64,000 bases of DNA from Ochotona curzoniae. Its lineage: Eukaryota; Chordata; Mammalia; Lagomorpha; Ochotonidae. Position numbers and translations under genes: made by a program. The DNA is taken from assembly GCF_017591425.1 (NCBI RefSeq), contig NW_024466512.1, forward strand, positions 16,371,001 through 16,435,000. The letters run 5' to 3'. How positions within the stretch are numbered: position 1 is the first letter of the stretch; every line of letters begins with the position of its first letter. Under the pieces are notes generated by a model, which saw only the letters and a program-made list of their open reading frames with translations, was not told where the DNA came from and did no database searches. Shown here in pieces: positions 10,915 through 21,599 of this stretch.

Positions 10915-13090
10915 TTGATTTCTGTTCCTGTACTTGGTGTAGCCCCTAAAAATTATAAAATTAGGATATTAATCTGATGTATTCTTCCTCTCTTAAATTC
11001 CCTCCCTCATAAGTTTTTGTTTGAAATCTTTTGATTTTTGTTTTTTACTTTCAGTTTCTTTTGTGGTTTATTATTTGATCTCTTTTTGAAAGCATGTTGT
11101 TTTTCTTTTTAAATATATGTATTTTTCAACGCTTATTCTATTGCCGATTTCTAACTTCATCCCACTGAGCTTACAGCAGATTTTTTTTTGTATGACATCA
11201 ATCTTTATAATCTGCTGAGATTTAATTCCTGCTGTCATATATCTTTATTCTTGAGCATACTCATATGTGTGCTGGAGAAGAAAGCCATATTCGCCTGTAG
11301 TTAAATACAGCGTCCTTCATACATCTTTTGAATCTGATTGATTTATAGTGGACTGTGACAGCCAGGTCTGGGCAAGGCTGAAACTAGGAGCTAGCAAAGG
11401 CATCGAGTTCTCCCACATGTGTGGCACAGCCCAGGTACTTGGCCATCCTCTGTTATTTCCCAAGGTCATTTAGGAGGAAGCTGATTCTGAAGTGAAGCAC
11501 CCACCACTTAAAACAGCACTCTGGAGTAGATTCCAGATTTCTAAGCAGTGGCGTCACATACTGTGCCAAAGTGCTGAGCCCAACAACTTCTCCTAAAATC
11601 TCATTGAAGCATCTTTGTATGCTACAAATGCTTCCCTTTTTCTGCTTTTGAAATTCTTCTCTGTTTCAATCTTGAATAGTTCCCCCAGTGTGACTTTCTG
11701 TGGCAGCCTCAAGCATTTGTACATCTCTCAACAGTCTTGGAAGCTTTCACCACTATTTCTTCAAAAATTCTCGCTACTCATACTATCCTCTCCTTTTAGA
11801 ATTCTCACAATGTTTGTGTCAGTATGATTGATAACACAGCTCCGATGCCCTATATTCTATTCACTTTTCTTCAATATTTATTCTCACTGTTCTTCAGGTT
11901 TAGCAATTCCAATTTTATATTCTTAAAATGTGTCAATTCTTTCTTCTGCTTGCTCAGATATTTTGTTGACTTATCTCAGGAAAATTTTCATTTCAGTTTC
12001 TGTGTTTTTCAGCCTAAGAGATTCTTTTTAGGTTTCATAGCACTTTATTGATACTCTTAGTGTGTGCATCACTTTCTTGATTCTCTGCAGTAGCATCGAA
12101 TTGTCTGAGAATCAATTATCATTGAATTGTATGAGATGGGGAGTTGAGAGTCTGTTCAACATCAATGTACAAGGTCTTTCTCAGGGACTCTTTTGCTTGA
12201 TTTTATTTTCTTTGGAGTGAGCCATATGTTGTTCTTCTAACTTTGTGATTTTTTTTCTTTGATATCGAAGACTGGATGTTTAAATTTAATAACGTAGTGG
12301 CTCTGGATATCACATGTTTCCTGTTCTCCAAGGTCTCTCTTCCATTTGTTCTGCTTTGGATTTCTGAAGGCTGTGTCTTTGGTGAGAATCAGTCTCGGAT
12401 ATGAACTCGAGGTCTCTCGTCTATTTTCTAAGCTTGACATTTTGTTTGGGCATGCGTAGTTATTGTTGAAAATTTCTCCGTATATGCAGTCAAGTTTGAA
12501 ATATTTTAGTCTTTCATGCTTGTATTGAAAATCTGAATAGGACAGAAGGGGGAAATACAGATGTATAGTGGTTCTTTCAATTCCCTGGACTTCACTACAG
12601 TGGAGGAAGATGGAACAATAATAGTGACTTCTTTCTGTGTGTGAACATCTATGAACAGAAACAGAAAACAGAGTTCCATAAAAAGGTGTCCAGCGTTTAG
12701 AGAACAGGGTCTTTCTTTGTTGTTCCCCATGATGTTACAGATAAGATGCATAGATTTGCTCCAGGAATACATACACAGCAGTCTACCATGGGGCCGTGGG
12801 TGAAGAATAGATAGCTACTAGTGAACTAAGATCTGAAAGTGACTGACATTAATCATAATTTACTGTCTGAGATGTCTTCTGGAAGTTTCAAGGCTCTGAT
12901 GTTACTCCAGAGTTTCATAATGGTGACATGAGGCAGGCAGATGTGGCAGGTGTTTCTTGTCTCAGTGTTGACATGGATTCCTGACATCTCGTATTCAGTT
13001 ACCTCTCCAGAATCCTCCCTTGACTCTTGGTCATTTTCCATATGTGCTTTGGTGATGATTTGACCGTAGTTATGCATAGCTCTATTGGAT
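10915..13090 (-). mobile_element. Ancient L1/HAL1-like remnant, minus strand
   Basis: Antisense of an old LINE-1. Around 11150-11350 it follows the ORF2 antisense pattern ('ctaacttcatcccactgag', 'tatgacatcaatctttata', 'gtgctggagaagaaagcca', 'gaatctgattgatttatag'). Around 11860-12310 it follows the 3' pattern of old L1M/HAL1 copies ('tgtcaattctttcttctgc', 'ttttcatttcagtttctgt', 'ggagtgagccatatgttgt', 'agactggatgtttaaattt'). It is interrupted by a SINE at 11358-11586. The stretch 12480-13090 is assigned only by continuity. Many stops; the open frames at 11615-13077 are residual. Confidence 0.72.
11358..11586 (-). mobile_element. Old CSINE inserted in the L1 remnant, minus strand
   Basis: Reverse-oriented body without a clear tail: 'gctgaaactaggagctagc', 'gagttctcccacatgtgtg', 'cccaggtacttggccatcc', 'cccaccacttaaaacagca', ending at 'gtgccaaagtgctgagccc'. 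It splits the L1 ORF2-derived sequence, so it is younger than the L1. Confidence 0.72.
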
Positions 13091-13251
13091 ACTTCAGAAA
13101 CTCAAGGATCAAAGATCAACTGTGAAAGGTTTTTCTTGTATCGTTTGGAGAAGAGGCTATTCTTGGGTCATTACAAACCAGCACATTTTCCCTTTTAAAC
13201 TTCGCTATTCATTTTTAAAAATTTTTATTTAAAGGATGGAGGAGAGAGAGA

Positions 13252-13346
13252 ACGAAAGGAAGGAAGGAAGGAAGGAAGGAAGGAAGGAAGGAAGGAAGGA
13301 AGGAAGGAAGGAAGGAAGGAAGGAAGGAAGGAAGGAAAGGAGGGAG

Positions 13347-13425
<79 letters not shown>

Positions 13426-13430
13426 AATAA

Positions 13431-13461
<31 letters not shown>
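13252..13461. repeat. Compound (GGAA)n / (GAAA)n microsatellite
   Basis: About 80 bp of near-perfect AAGG units (13256-13337), a short junction 'gaaaggagggaga', then about 110 bp of AAAG units interrupted once by 'aaataaaag' near 13427. The plus strand is entirely purine. The repetitive Lys/Arg/Glu and Phe/Leu/Ser frames at 13215-13508 are artefacts. Confidence 0.98.
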
Positions 13462-13462
<1 letters not shown>

Positions 13463-13530
13463 CAGGCAGATGTAAGAATAGAGAAATCTGGACCAGGGAG
13501 ACAGGCAAACCTAAAAAATTGAGAAAGCTG

Positions 13531-13862
13531 TACCTAGCACGATATCCTAGAGGCGGGGGTCCTTGCTTTGCATGTGCCGGGCTCCCGTATTGGTGCTGGC
13601 TCTAATTCAGGTGGCCCTGTTTCCCATCCAGCTACCTGATTGTGGCATAGGAGAACAGTTGGGGATGGCCCAAGGCCTTGGAAACCTGAGCCCACGTGGG
13701 AGATCCAAAGGAGGCTCCGGGCTCCTGGTTTGGGATTGGCTCAGCTCTGGCTATTGCAGCCACTTAGGGAGTGAATTATTGGATAGAGGATCTTCTCTCT
13801 GTCTCTTCTCCTCTCTGTATATCTGACTTTGTCATGAAAATGAATAAATCTTAAAAAACAAC
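13531..13862 (+). mobile_element. CSINE, plus strand, pika-type
   Basis: Head 'tacctagcacgatatccta', body 'cccatccagctacctgatt', 'ggatggcccaaggccttgg' and 'cacttagggagtgaattat', tail 'ctctgtatatctgactttg' and 'aatgaataaatctt'. The 'tatatctgactttg' end is typical of the younger copies here. The 87-codon frame 13563-13826 is a shadow. Confidence 0.93.
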
Positions 13863-14103
13863 ACAAAAGAATGAATAGAGAAAGCCAAATAGCTGCGACG
13901 AAAGTGGCAGGTGTTCAAGAACCTAAGTCTTTTTCTGCTGCCTTCTAGAGTCTGCTTTAGCAGGATGCTTGGTCACCAACTAGAGTTACTGGTCCTTAAA
14001 TCAGGCACTAATAGATGGAATGCAGGCATTCCAAACAAGAACTTCTCACCTGTGCCCAATGTGATGCATTCTTTCTAAGGAAAATAGCATCTTTATAAAA
14101 GCC

Positions 14104-14432
14104 TTTTTTAAAAGATTTATTTGGTTATTGGAAAGTCAGATATACAGAGAGGAAGAGAGACAGAGAGGAAGATCTGCTGTCTGATGATTCACTCCCCGAG
14201 TGAGCACAATGGCTGATGCTATGCCGATCTGAAGCCAGGAGCCAGGAACTTCTTCTGGGTATCCCACAAGGGTGCAGGGTCCCAAGACCTTGGGCCTTCC
14301 TTGACTGCTTTCCCGGGCCACAAGCAGGGAGCTCGATGGGAAGTGGAGCTGCCAGGATTAGAACTGGTGCCCTTATGGGATCCTGGCACGTTCAAGGCAA
14401 GGACTTTAGCTGCTAGGCCACGCTGCTGGGCC
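14104..14432 (-). mobile_element. CSINE, minus strand, with target-site duplication
   Basis: Near full-length in reverse: 'aaaagatttatttggttat', 'gaagatctgctgtctgatg', 'ccaagaccttgggccttcc', 'gctcgatgggaagtggagc', 'gctgctaggccacgctgct'. The 8-bp repeat ataaaagc flanks it at 14095-14102 and 14439-14446, consistent with retrotransposition. Frames 14136-14416 are shadows. Confidence 0.94.
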
Positions 14433-14449
14433 TGCTTGATAAAAGCATT

Positions 14450-15455
14450 TTTAAAGAATTATAGCTGCTGAGTATGGGAGGAATGCTATGGTTAGTTTTT
14501 GGAACACTCTATCCTATCACTGTTTTGGGGGTATTGTGAGATAATTTGATTTAATGGACATGAATTCAGGCAGTTGAGATTTTGAATTTCTATTTCTTTC
14601 ATTACTGGTTTGGCTATTTGGAGGAGGCTCTCAACTCATCTCTCACATTTCTGCTCACTAGATTGAGGACAATAACAACACCCCGAAAGCGTTTTGTATG
14701 TTTTCTAATTTGCAACTTAGACGAAGTTCAACCAGGCTTAGCCTACTATTTGGCTTTAACAAATACTAACTTGGTTCCTTCACTGAAGTTGTACTGTCTT
14801 ATGTACAGTACACAGTTACCTAAGAGGTTTCAGGATGAGAGCTGGTGGCCAGACCCTCAGTCTCATCCTTTCCTTACCGTACCTGCTGATTCTTAAATAT
14901 GGCTTCATCTACTCTTCTTTCAGAGAAAGGCTTTCACTCACTGTACAGTGAGATTGTACCTGATGGCTTATCTTGTTTAGTTTTTGTCCTTTCTCTTCCA
15001 TCAAATAGAAATTATGCTTTTAATAAGAACGTGGCATATTTCAGATTAACGTGCTATTTGATAGCTCCAATCTCAAACAGCAATGCTCAATCTCCACTAA
15101 TTCTATGGTTTCAATATTTGTCATTTTTCCAACTCCTGTAGAATTTTACTTGACATTGTAACAACATTAAAAGCCAGAACATCTGAAGGGTGGATAAACC
15201 AGCAGGGCTCCATTTTCACTAAGAATAGAGCCATTGGAGAAGACTGAGTTCAGCTACCTTTTGCCTTTTTGTCCTTCAGTGTGAGGATTCAGACTGCAAG
15301 AAACATCTTGGGAAAAGCACTGTAACCTTAGACATTCCAGCAATGAGAATCGTATGCTAATACATTTTTACTTACTGTAAATTATCCAATTTCAAGTATT
15401 CTGTTGTAACAGTGCAGAAAAGATGAAGAAAAGGAATTTTGCTTGCAAGGGTTTA
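14450..15455. other. Unique sequence with two adjacent chance open frames
   Basis: Two plus-strand open frames (104 codons at 14582-14896; 80 codons at 14899-15141) follow each other closely, but neither shows a recognisable domain and both are Leu/Ser/Thr-rich. I do not support them as a gene. Confidence 0.45.
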
Positions 15456-15456
15456 A

Positions 15457-15660
15457 AACAGTGGTTTTTCAACAGATGAGAACTTGATGCTTCAAGCATA
15501 TCAGCAGATGCTTTTTATTCAATACCTGGATGTGGTGCTACTGGAATCTGGAGGGTATGGAAAGAGGAACACTGCTAAATATTTTACAGTGCACATTTCA
15601 GTCTTATAACCAGAAAATTATCTGACCCCATATATCAATACTGCTGAGACTGCAATGCTC
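15457..15660 (+). mobile_element. MER5A-like hAT-Charlie DNA transposon
   Basis: The order of motifs matches MER5A: start 'aaacagtggtttttcaaca', middle 'ggtgctactggaatctgga', then 'actgctaaatattttacag', 'aaattatctgacccc' and 'atcaatactgctgagactg'. It is non-autonomous with no coding capacity, and strongly diverged, as expected for this old eutherian family. Confidence 0.78.
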
Positions 15661-15664
15661 TCAT

Positions 15665-17814
15665 ATTAACTAAATGGGATCCAAATATATAATCCCTTTA
15701 AACTCTTTCCAGATGGAATTGTATCCGTTTTATGACAGTAAGAGGAGGAGAGCAGTTTTTGGTTTCTAAAAATATGTAACACTCTATGAATCTATGAATC
15801 TGAGAAAATACGTTGAATAATGATAGCGTATCATATAAAAGATCACAACTTGCAATCAAATAGATATAAGCAACCAACTTATGCTATCAGACCTGCAGGA
15901 GTCCTCAACAGGGTGGGAACTGTGATGGAAAGACATTATGTATATGATATTTGTACAGTTTTATAGTGTTTGGAATACACCAACCACTCAGTAAATTTGT
16001 ATACTTAACCATTACTGACATCCTTGTACGTATCATCATCCTAATCGTCATCACCATCATCCCAGAGCATCTCTTATCCTGGCCACATTTCTGATGCAAT
16101 CTGAACTGTGTGGGCAGAATACGCTTGATGTAATGAAAGCCATCTGTGTCAGTTAACCCACCTTTGACCTGTGAGGTACACATCCTGAGGAGGGTGACTG
16201 GAAATCAAGCACTCATTGAAAACCACGTTTCATCATCTTATACACTCTTGCTATTTCTTTTATGATTGATTTTTATAAAAATACGTGATGTGAACTGGCA
16301 TCAGAGGAAAATGCCAGCCACTGAATGTGCTGGGTGAGTAACATTTTATATTTCTGCTTTATTATTATTTTAAGAAGAGTTTCTTGGTTTTTTTTTTTTT
16401 CACAACTCTTTCTGAAACTTTCAGGCTTCTGTAGCTTTACGTACTGTCTGCTGGGTGAATTTAAACATAAGTCGTAAGAAATTTTACTCATCCAGATTAT
16501 AGAAAAGTTCAGACCGTGTTTGATTTAGTGGAACACTGATGTAAGTCTCAATGTCCTCAGGTTACCTTAAAGAGAGACATGTAAGAGGATTAAGCCACAT
16601 TCTTTAGCATAATGCTGTTTACTACCATGTACCTGAAGGAGCTGCAGCACACGTAATCTGACCAAAGAAGAAACAACCACACTGAAAGAGATAGAGCAGC
16701 AAATTAGTAAGAACCTAGCCCATGATGAGGATCCTGAGCCCTTAAGAGATTCTTAATATAGTCACTGTGCTTACCATTTCAGCAGGTTAGGATGCTCTTT
16801 CTCTCACCCACATCCACAGCATCAGCCCCTTCATGGTCAATTCTCCAAATATCACTTGGTTTCTTAGATCTGACATAGGGTATGCCTTCATTTAAAACAG
16901 AGGTTGATTATCCCTTCTAGCAAACGATTCAGGAAATAAATAGCTCCAGAAATATATGGTAGGAAAGAGATATGTTGTGGAAAAAAAAACAAAAATGTAA
17001 TTCACCTTCCTTTGTGTTCAGCAAAGCATTATTGCAAGCCTGGTCTCAGGAGTCAGTCATGACATCCTCTTAGAAGCTTGAGTGTTTGAATACATGACCG
17101 GAGAACCTCTGAAAGCAGAAGTTGTTCATTGGTATTGCAATCCTAATACAGGCATGTTTCTTTTCCTTTCTTTCTTTATATGTCTTATTTAACATAACCA
17201 ATCATTGATACTGTGAATCGCCCATGTCTAGGCTAATGTTTGCATATAACTTCAGGAGCCAACTGAAGGGAGGTGATTTGAAATGGCAGACTTTTGACCC
17301 AGCTAACAAACCCTTCCCTCGCTTGACACTGGGCGGTGTTGTCAGGAGGTCTCCATCTGACTCACAGCACGGATTTCCCAGATGAGGTTTCTGGACTCAC
17401 ACAGAGCACATCTGGAACACCTGGACAACTAACAATTACATAAACTTACTATTTCCCTTTAATCTTTCCCTGAAGCTGTCCTGATCTTTTAAGATACTTC
17501 TTGCTGGCTTCTTGAGCAGAAAGAGCACGTTTTGTATCAGGAAATTATTATCTGTTTCCCAAAGACTCTGACTTCTTCAAATAAACTCTTTACTTTTATT
17601 AACACTCGACTATGGTTAATGAGCTAACAGTAGGCAGTGAGCAGCAAAAGCCTGATCATGTGCCCAAGTTATAATTTCTTACCAAACAACCTGGAGATTA
17701 ATTGCTGTGTACTCCAAATAGCTAAGAAAATTGTAATGTTAAATATATGTATAGCATAAAATGTCTTAACTTAGCCAATTTATAGTAACAATTTAGTCAT
17801 GATAATTATTTCAC
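15665..17814. other. Unique sequence
   Basis: About 2.1 kb with no gene and no repeat that I can name. A short ATC/CAT-rich stretch lies at 16030-16065. Confidence 0.5.
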
Positions 17815-18147
17815 ATTGTTGCACAAGAGATCAATAGAAGTGATTCATTTTATGAAACTGAAATTCTTAGCCATGAGCAGTAACTCTTCATTGCCCTTTG
17901 CCCAGTCCACTATTTTACTTTCTATTTCTGTGTGTTTGACTATTGTAGAAATTTTATATGAGTGGAAGTATAAGAAGTACTTCAAAATATTCATGAACAA
18001 ACGGGATAAAAAGAATTTAGTTTGAAGTGCTTGCATACAAGGGCTTTCTGCATGTTTATGAAAATAAAACATTTTAACACAATCTTTTTCTATAATTTTC
18101 CATCTGTACATCTTTATAAAAACATCTATTCACTCATTTGCCTGTTT
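17815..18147 (-). mobile_element. L1M 3' part, minus strand (left half)
   Basis: Antisense landmarks: 'ccactattttactttctat', 'gtgtgtttgactattgtag', 'ttatatgagtggaagtata', then 'tctgtacatctttataaaa' and 'ctattcactcatttgcctg'. It continues beyond the SINE at 18148. A MITE-like segment interrupts it at about 17971-18090. Confidence 0.75.
17971..18090. mobile_element. Possible mariner-like MITE inside L1
   Basis: The L1 order breaks at 'agaagtacttcaaaatatt', followed by 'gggataaaaagaatttag' and, near the end, 'catgtttatgaaaataaaa'. This partly resembles the better copy at 39197-39316. It is too degraded to be sure. Confidence 0.32.
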
Positions 18148-18466
18148 AAAAGGATTTATTAAGATTTTCTTTGTTTTTTATATTTGCAAGGTAGAGTTAT
18201 ATAGAAAGAGGGAAAGAAAAACATCCGCCATCCACTGGTTTACTCCCAAAACAGCCACAATGGCGAGAGCTAAGCCCAGCCAAACGCCCCCTGTAGGTCT
18301 CCTATGGAGATGCAGGAGCCCAAGGTCTCCACTATCCTCTGTTCCTTTCCCAGGCTATTGGCAGGTAGCTTGACCAGAGGGGAGAATCCAGGACTAAAAC
18401 TGGTGCCCATGTAGGCTGCTGGCACTTGCAGATGGAGGCTTAGCCTGTAATGCCATGGCAGCATTC
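18148..18466 (-). mobile_element. CSINE inserted in L1, minus strand
   Basis: Read in reverse: 'aaaaggatttattaagatt', 'atccgccatccactggttt', 'cactatcctctgttccttt', 'gcagcattcccat'. L1-derived 'actcatttgcctgttt' precedes it and 'ttcccatttgctcatttt' follows; the shared catttgc is consistent with a target-site duplication. Confidence 0.85.
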
Positions 18467-18805
18467 CCATTTGCTCATTTTAAGCTTTTTGTTGTTGTTG
18501 TTGACTTGTAAGTACTCTATATATGCTCTTGGTAGTAAGTCTATAACATCTGTCCAATAATCAAATGTTTTTCTCTGTACTGTATGTTGCTATTTCACCT
18601 TGTTTTTTTGACATGTTTATTTTAGTCTGATGTGTTCCCATTTGTTCACTTTTGCTTTTGTTGGTTGTGGTTTTGTAAGAAAACATTACCAAAATCATTT
18701 TCTTGAATGTATCCTTCTGTTTTAATTGGAGTCGTGTGAGTCTAGGTCATACCCTCACATCTTTAATCCATTCTGAGATAAGTTCTGCATATGTTGCAAG
18801 TTCAT
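18467..18805 (-). mobile_element. L1M ORF2 end, minus strand (right half)
   Basis: Antisense ORF2 and 3' landmarks: 'ttgttgttgttgacttgta', 'gatgtgttcccatttgttc', 'acttttgcttttgttggtt', 'catctttaatccattctga'. Same element as 17815-18147, displaced by the SINE. Confidence 0.83.
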
Positions 18806-19424
18806 TTGTTTAGGCTATGTGAGCTTTTGTTTAGACTATTGTGATCTTTTGTTTGCACCATGTGATCTTATTTCCTTGAGCAAATTTTAAAATACCAGAG
18901 CTGACAAATAAATGTGTGGCATGTTTTAATGACTATAATGCTTATGCTTTTGTTCAAAGTTAGAGCATTTCAGAGCTACTGCACAATGCTTAAGTATGAC
19001 TCGGAACAAGATTAGAGGTGTTTCAATCTTGAATTGTAAATGTGCATGTATGTTGGGGTTTGGGGTGTTTCAGGTTTATATGCTATTAATGTCATTCCTT
19101 AGAGTTAATTTTGATCTATTGTGGAACCAGGGAAAATGGATTAAACTTCTTTAATTTTACAGTTGCTAGATGCTGAAGTAGGGGTTTTCTCTTGCCCTTC
19201 TGAAGATGTATGATTACGTGAATTCCACATGCTCTTTTGGTGTATTTTTGTTATATGGGAATTGAAACAAACTAAGCCACTGTGTATTTGATGGAATTCT
19301 GTTTTGTGTTTAGCCAGATACTGTGTGAATGGTTAGAGGTATTTCTCTTTAGGGACAGGTCTAGAATTTAGATAATATCTGAGTGATGTTAGTAGTCGGA
19401 ACCGTGTGACAAATTATGGAGCAC
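18806..19424. other. Unique sequence
   Basis: No gene or recognisable repeat. It starts with a local near-repeat around 'ttttgtttagactatgtga' variants (18815-18860) that differs at several bases. Confidence 0.45.
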
Positions 19425-19635
19425 TTTGTTTTGAGGCACTGTGCCAAGTACTTCAGTAATTGCTAAACTTTTATAATCCTCTTTTATACAGATATTTTAT
19501 CCTGCCAATTTACGCATGAGTTAAGTAAAGCACAGCAAGGTTAAGCCTATCCTCTATGGGTGTATAACTGGTAAGTCATGAAACCAGGGTAGGGAGACAT
19601 ATATTCTGACTCTGAGGCCCACTTCTAACCCTTTT
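19425..19635 (-). mobile_element. MIR SINE, minus strand
   Basis: Ancient mammalian MIR in antisense: 'gaggcactgtgccaagtac', 'gcacagcaaggttaagcct', 'tgtataactggtaagtcat', 'tattctgactctgaggccc'. The core and the 3' part are both recognisable. Confidence 0.82.
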
Positions 19636-19639
19636 TCTG

Positions 19640-20955
19640 TAAGACGCTGCAGGAGAGATAGGGACACAAATGAAAGTATAGTGGGAATAAATGTAAAGAA
19701 TGGATGAGGATTACAGTAATCTTGGTGTGTAACAGAAATCACTCATAAGTGTTTCGTGGTACAGGAAGTAACACATGAACTGAAGGACAGAATGATCAGG
19801 TTATAGGACCAAACAAGTTTGTGCTTTCTTTTGAGGGCAATGCAGAGCCATGAGATGTGTTTGCCTCAGGGAGCGGTATGTTCAGTTACGTTTTATGAGA
19901 ATTAAACTTGCAATAGTGCACTCAATGCTGTGGGCTCAAATGGTCTAACCTATGTAATTTGATCATGCTTGTATTGATGAGATAATTTACTTTCTAAGGT
20001 CTCTCAGAAGTAGGTAAAAATAAAATGAGACAGCTAGAATGGAATCCAAATTCCTTGCTGTTTTTCTTTTTCCTGTTTTTCAAGAAGTTACTTCTTGGCA
20101 GAACTGCCAGTGAAGCAATTACAGCTTCCTAAAGGATGAAATAATGAAAGCTGCACTGGAAAAGAAGGAATGATCTCCATGGGCTTTGAATAGGAAGAAT
20201 TGTTTTCACTGTCAAGTCAGTGTTGGAACCTTAGGGAAAGAAGGATTCTGAAGCTGAGCCAAAAGGGTAGATATGGGAACTGTTAATCAAGATTAAAAGA
20301 AGGCAGGATGCATTGATGTGAAGTGCAGATGGTGAGTCTAAATCTGGCGCATCTTCTGACTGTCAGATAGCATCTAGACTGGAATTTTAAGACAAGAAGG
20401 ACAAGCATTTTGGAAGAAGTATGGGAAGGAAAATGTGGATGTGAAAAAGTGATATTCTCTGAGAAGATCTAGCTACTCTTCTTCTCATTTGAATTCAACT
20501 GAGATATTTTGTTACCAAATAAAATAGACATGGCCCAGTGTTTAAAGATGAAATTAATACACTAACCTTAGCTGCACTGCAGATTTGTGAGCAAAATAAA
20601 TGTTATTATTTAAAGTATTCAAATTTTGCAGTGATGTGCTATATAACAATCAAATAATTGGAACTGAAACACAAAATGTGGCAAGAATTCATATCAATAC
20701 AAGGGTGATTTCTACTTTATTTTCTTACCCATACTATCTACTATTGTCGCCGTGAATATAAATAAATTATGTGGTTAAATCACTAAAATATTGGAAGAAA
20801 ATACATGTGTTCATGTAGCTTTGGATAACAAATGCCTCCCAAAATGTTACAAATCATTGACTGAGCCAAGACAAATGAGTCTTATACACTATTGGAAGAA
20901 AAATTTGTTCCAGTGATAGAGAAAAAATTATGTATTTGAGACAATAAAAACAAAT
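19640..20955. other. Unique sequence
   Basis: No gene. A weak MIR-like patch (about 19985-20065, 'aaggtctctcagaagtagg', 'gctagaatggaatccaaat') is too short to call. Confidence 0.45.
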
Positions 20956-20959
20956 CATG

Positions 20960-21281
20960 AGGCAGATCGTGTCACAGAGTGATTTAGCTGTTGCTTGAGA
21001 GTCTCTCATCCTGTATTGGATGGCCTGGAACCTGGTCCAGCTCCCACTATAGCTTCCTGTTAATGTGCATTCCAAGAAGCAAAAGAAGAGGATTTGGGTT
21101 CTTGCCACCCAAATGGGAGATCCAGGTACATTTCCTACATCTGGAATTAAGAAGGTCCAACTCCAATTGTGGTGGACATTTGGGTGGTGAACGATTAGAT
21201 GAAAGTTCTCTATCTCTCTAGCTAGCTAGCTATCACATCTTAGCTCTTTGGGATCTGTATTTCAAATCAATAAAATTATTT
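20960..21281 (+). mobile_element. Old CSINE, plus strand (tail-to-tail pair)
   Basis: Head 'gtcacagagtgatttagct', body 'gaacctggtccagctccca', 'acccaaatgggagatccag' and 'tttgggtggtgaacgatta'. The pyrimidine tract contains a (CTAG)n-like stretch at about 21217-21230, and the tail reads 'atcaataaaatt'. Confidence 0.8.
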
Positions 21282-21282
21282 T

Positions 21283-21597
21283 TTTAAAATATTTATTTAT
21301 TTATTGGAAAGGCAGATTTACAGAGAGATGGAGAGAGAAAGATCTTCCTTTCGCCGGTTTACTCCCCACATGGCTGCACCAGCCAGAGCTGAGCTGATCT
21401 GAAGCCAGGAGGCAGGAACCTCTTCTGAGTCTCCCATGTGGGTGTAGAGAACCAAAGCTTTAGAACATCCTTTACTGCCTTCGCAGGCTGCAAGCAGCGA
21501 ACTGCAGGGCTAGTGAAGCACCAGGACACGCACTGTTGCCCATATCGCTGGCTTGAGAGGCAAGGGTTTGGCCACTGAAGCATTGCACCAGGCACAA
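21283..21597 (-). mobile_element. CSINE, minus strand (tail-to-tail pair)
   Basis: Read in reverse: 'aaaatatttatttatttat', 'gatcttcctttcgccggtt', 'tcccatgtgggtgtagaga', 'gcattgcaccaggcac'. Its T-rich tail abuts the A-rich tail of the plus-strand element, giving an inverted SINE pair. Confidence 0.9.
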
Positions 21598-21599
21598 AA

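Noticed and set aside
13215..13508. Repetitive Phe/Leu/Ser-Pro and Lys/Arg/Glu frames
   Set aside because: They are translations of the (GGAA)n/(GAAA)n microsatellite.
14582..15141. Two consecutive plus-strand frames of 104 and 80 codons
   Set aside because: No domain, Leu/Ser/Thr-rich composition, and no splice or transcript signals; probably random open sequence.
16030..16065. CATCATC-rich stretch as a possible repeat array or CRISPR-like unit
   Set aside because: It is only a short degenerate trinucleotide patch; there are no regularly spaced repeats, and the genome is clearly eukaryotic.
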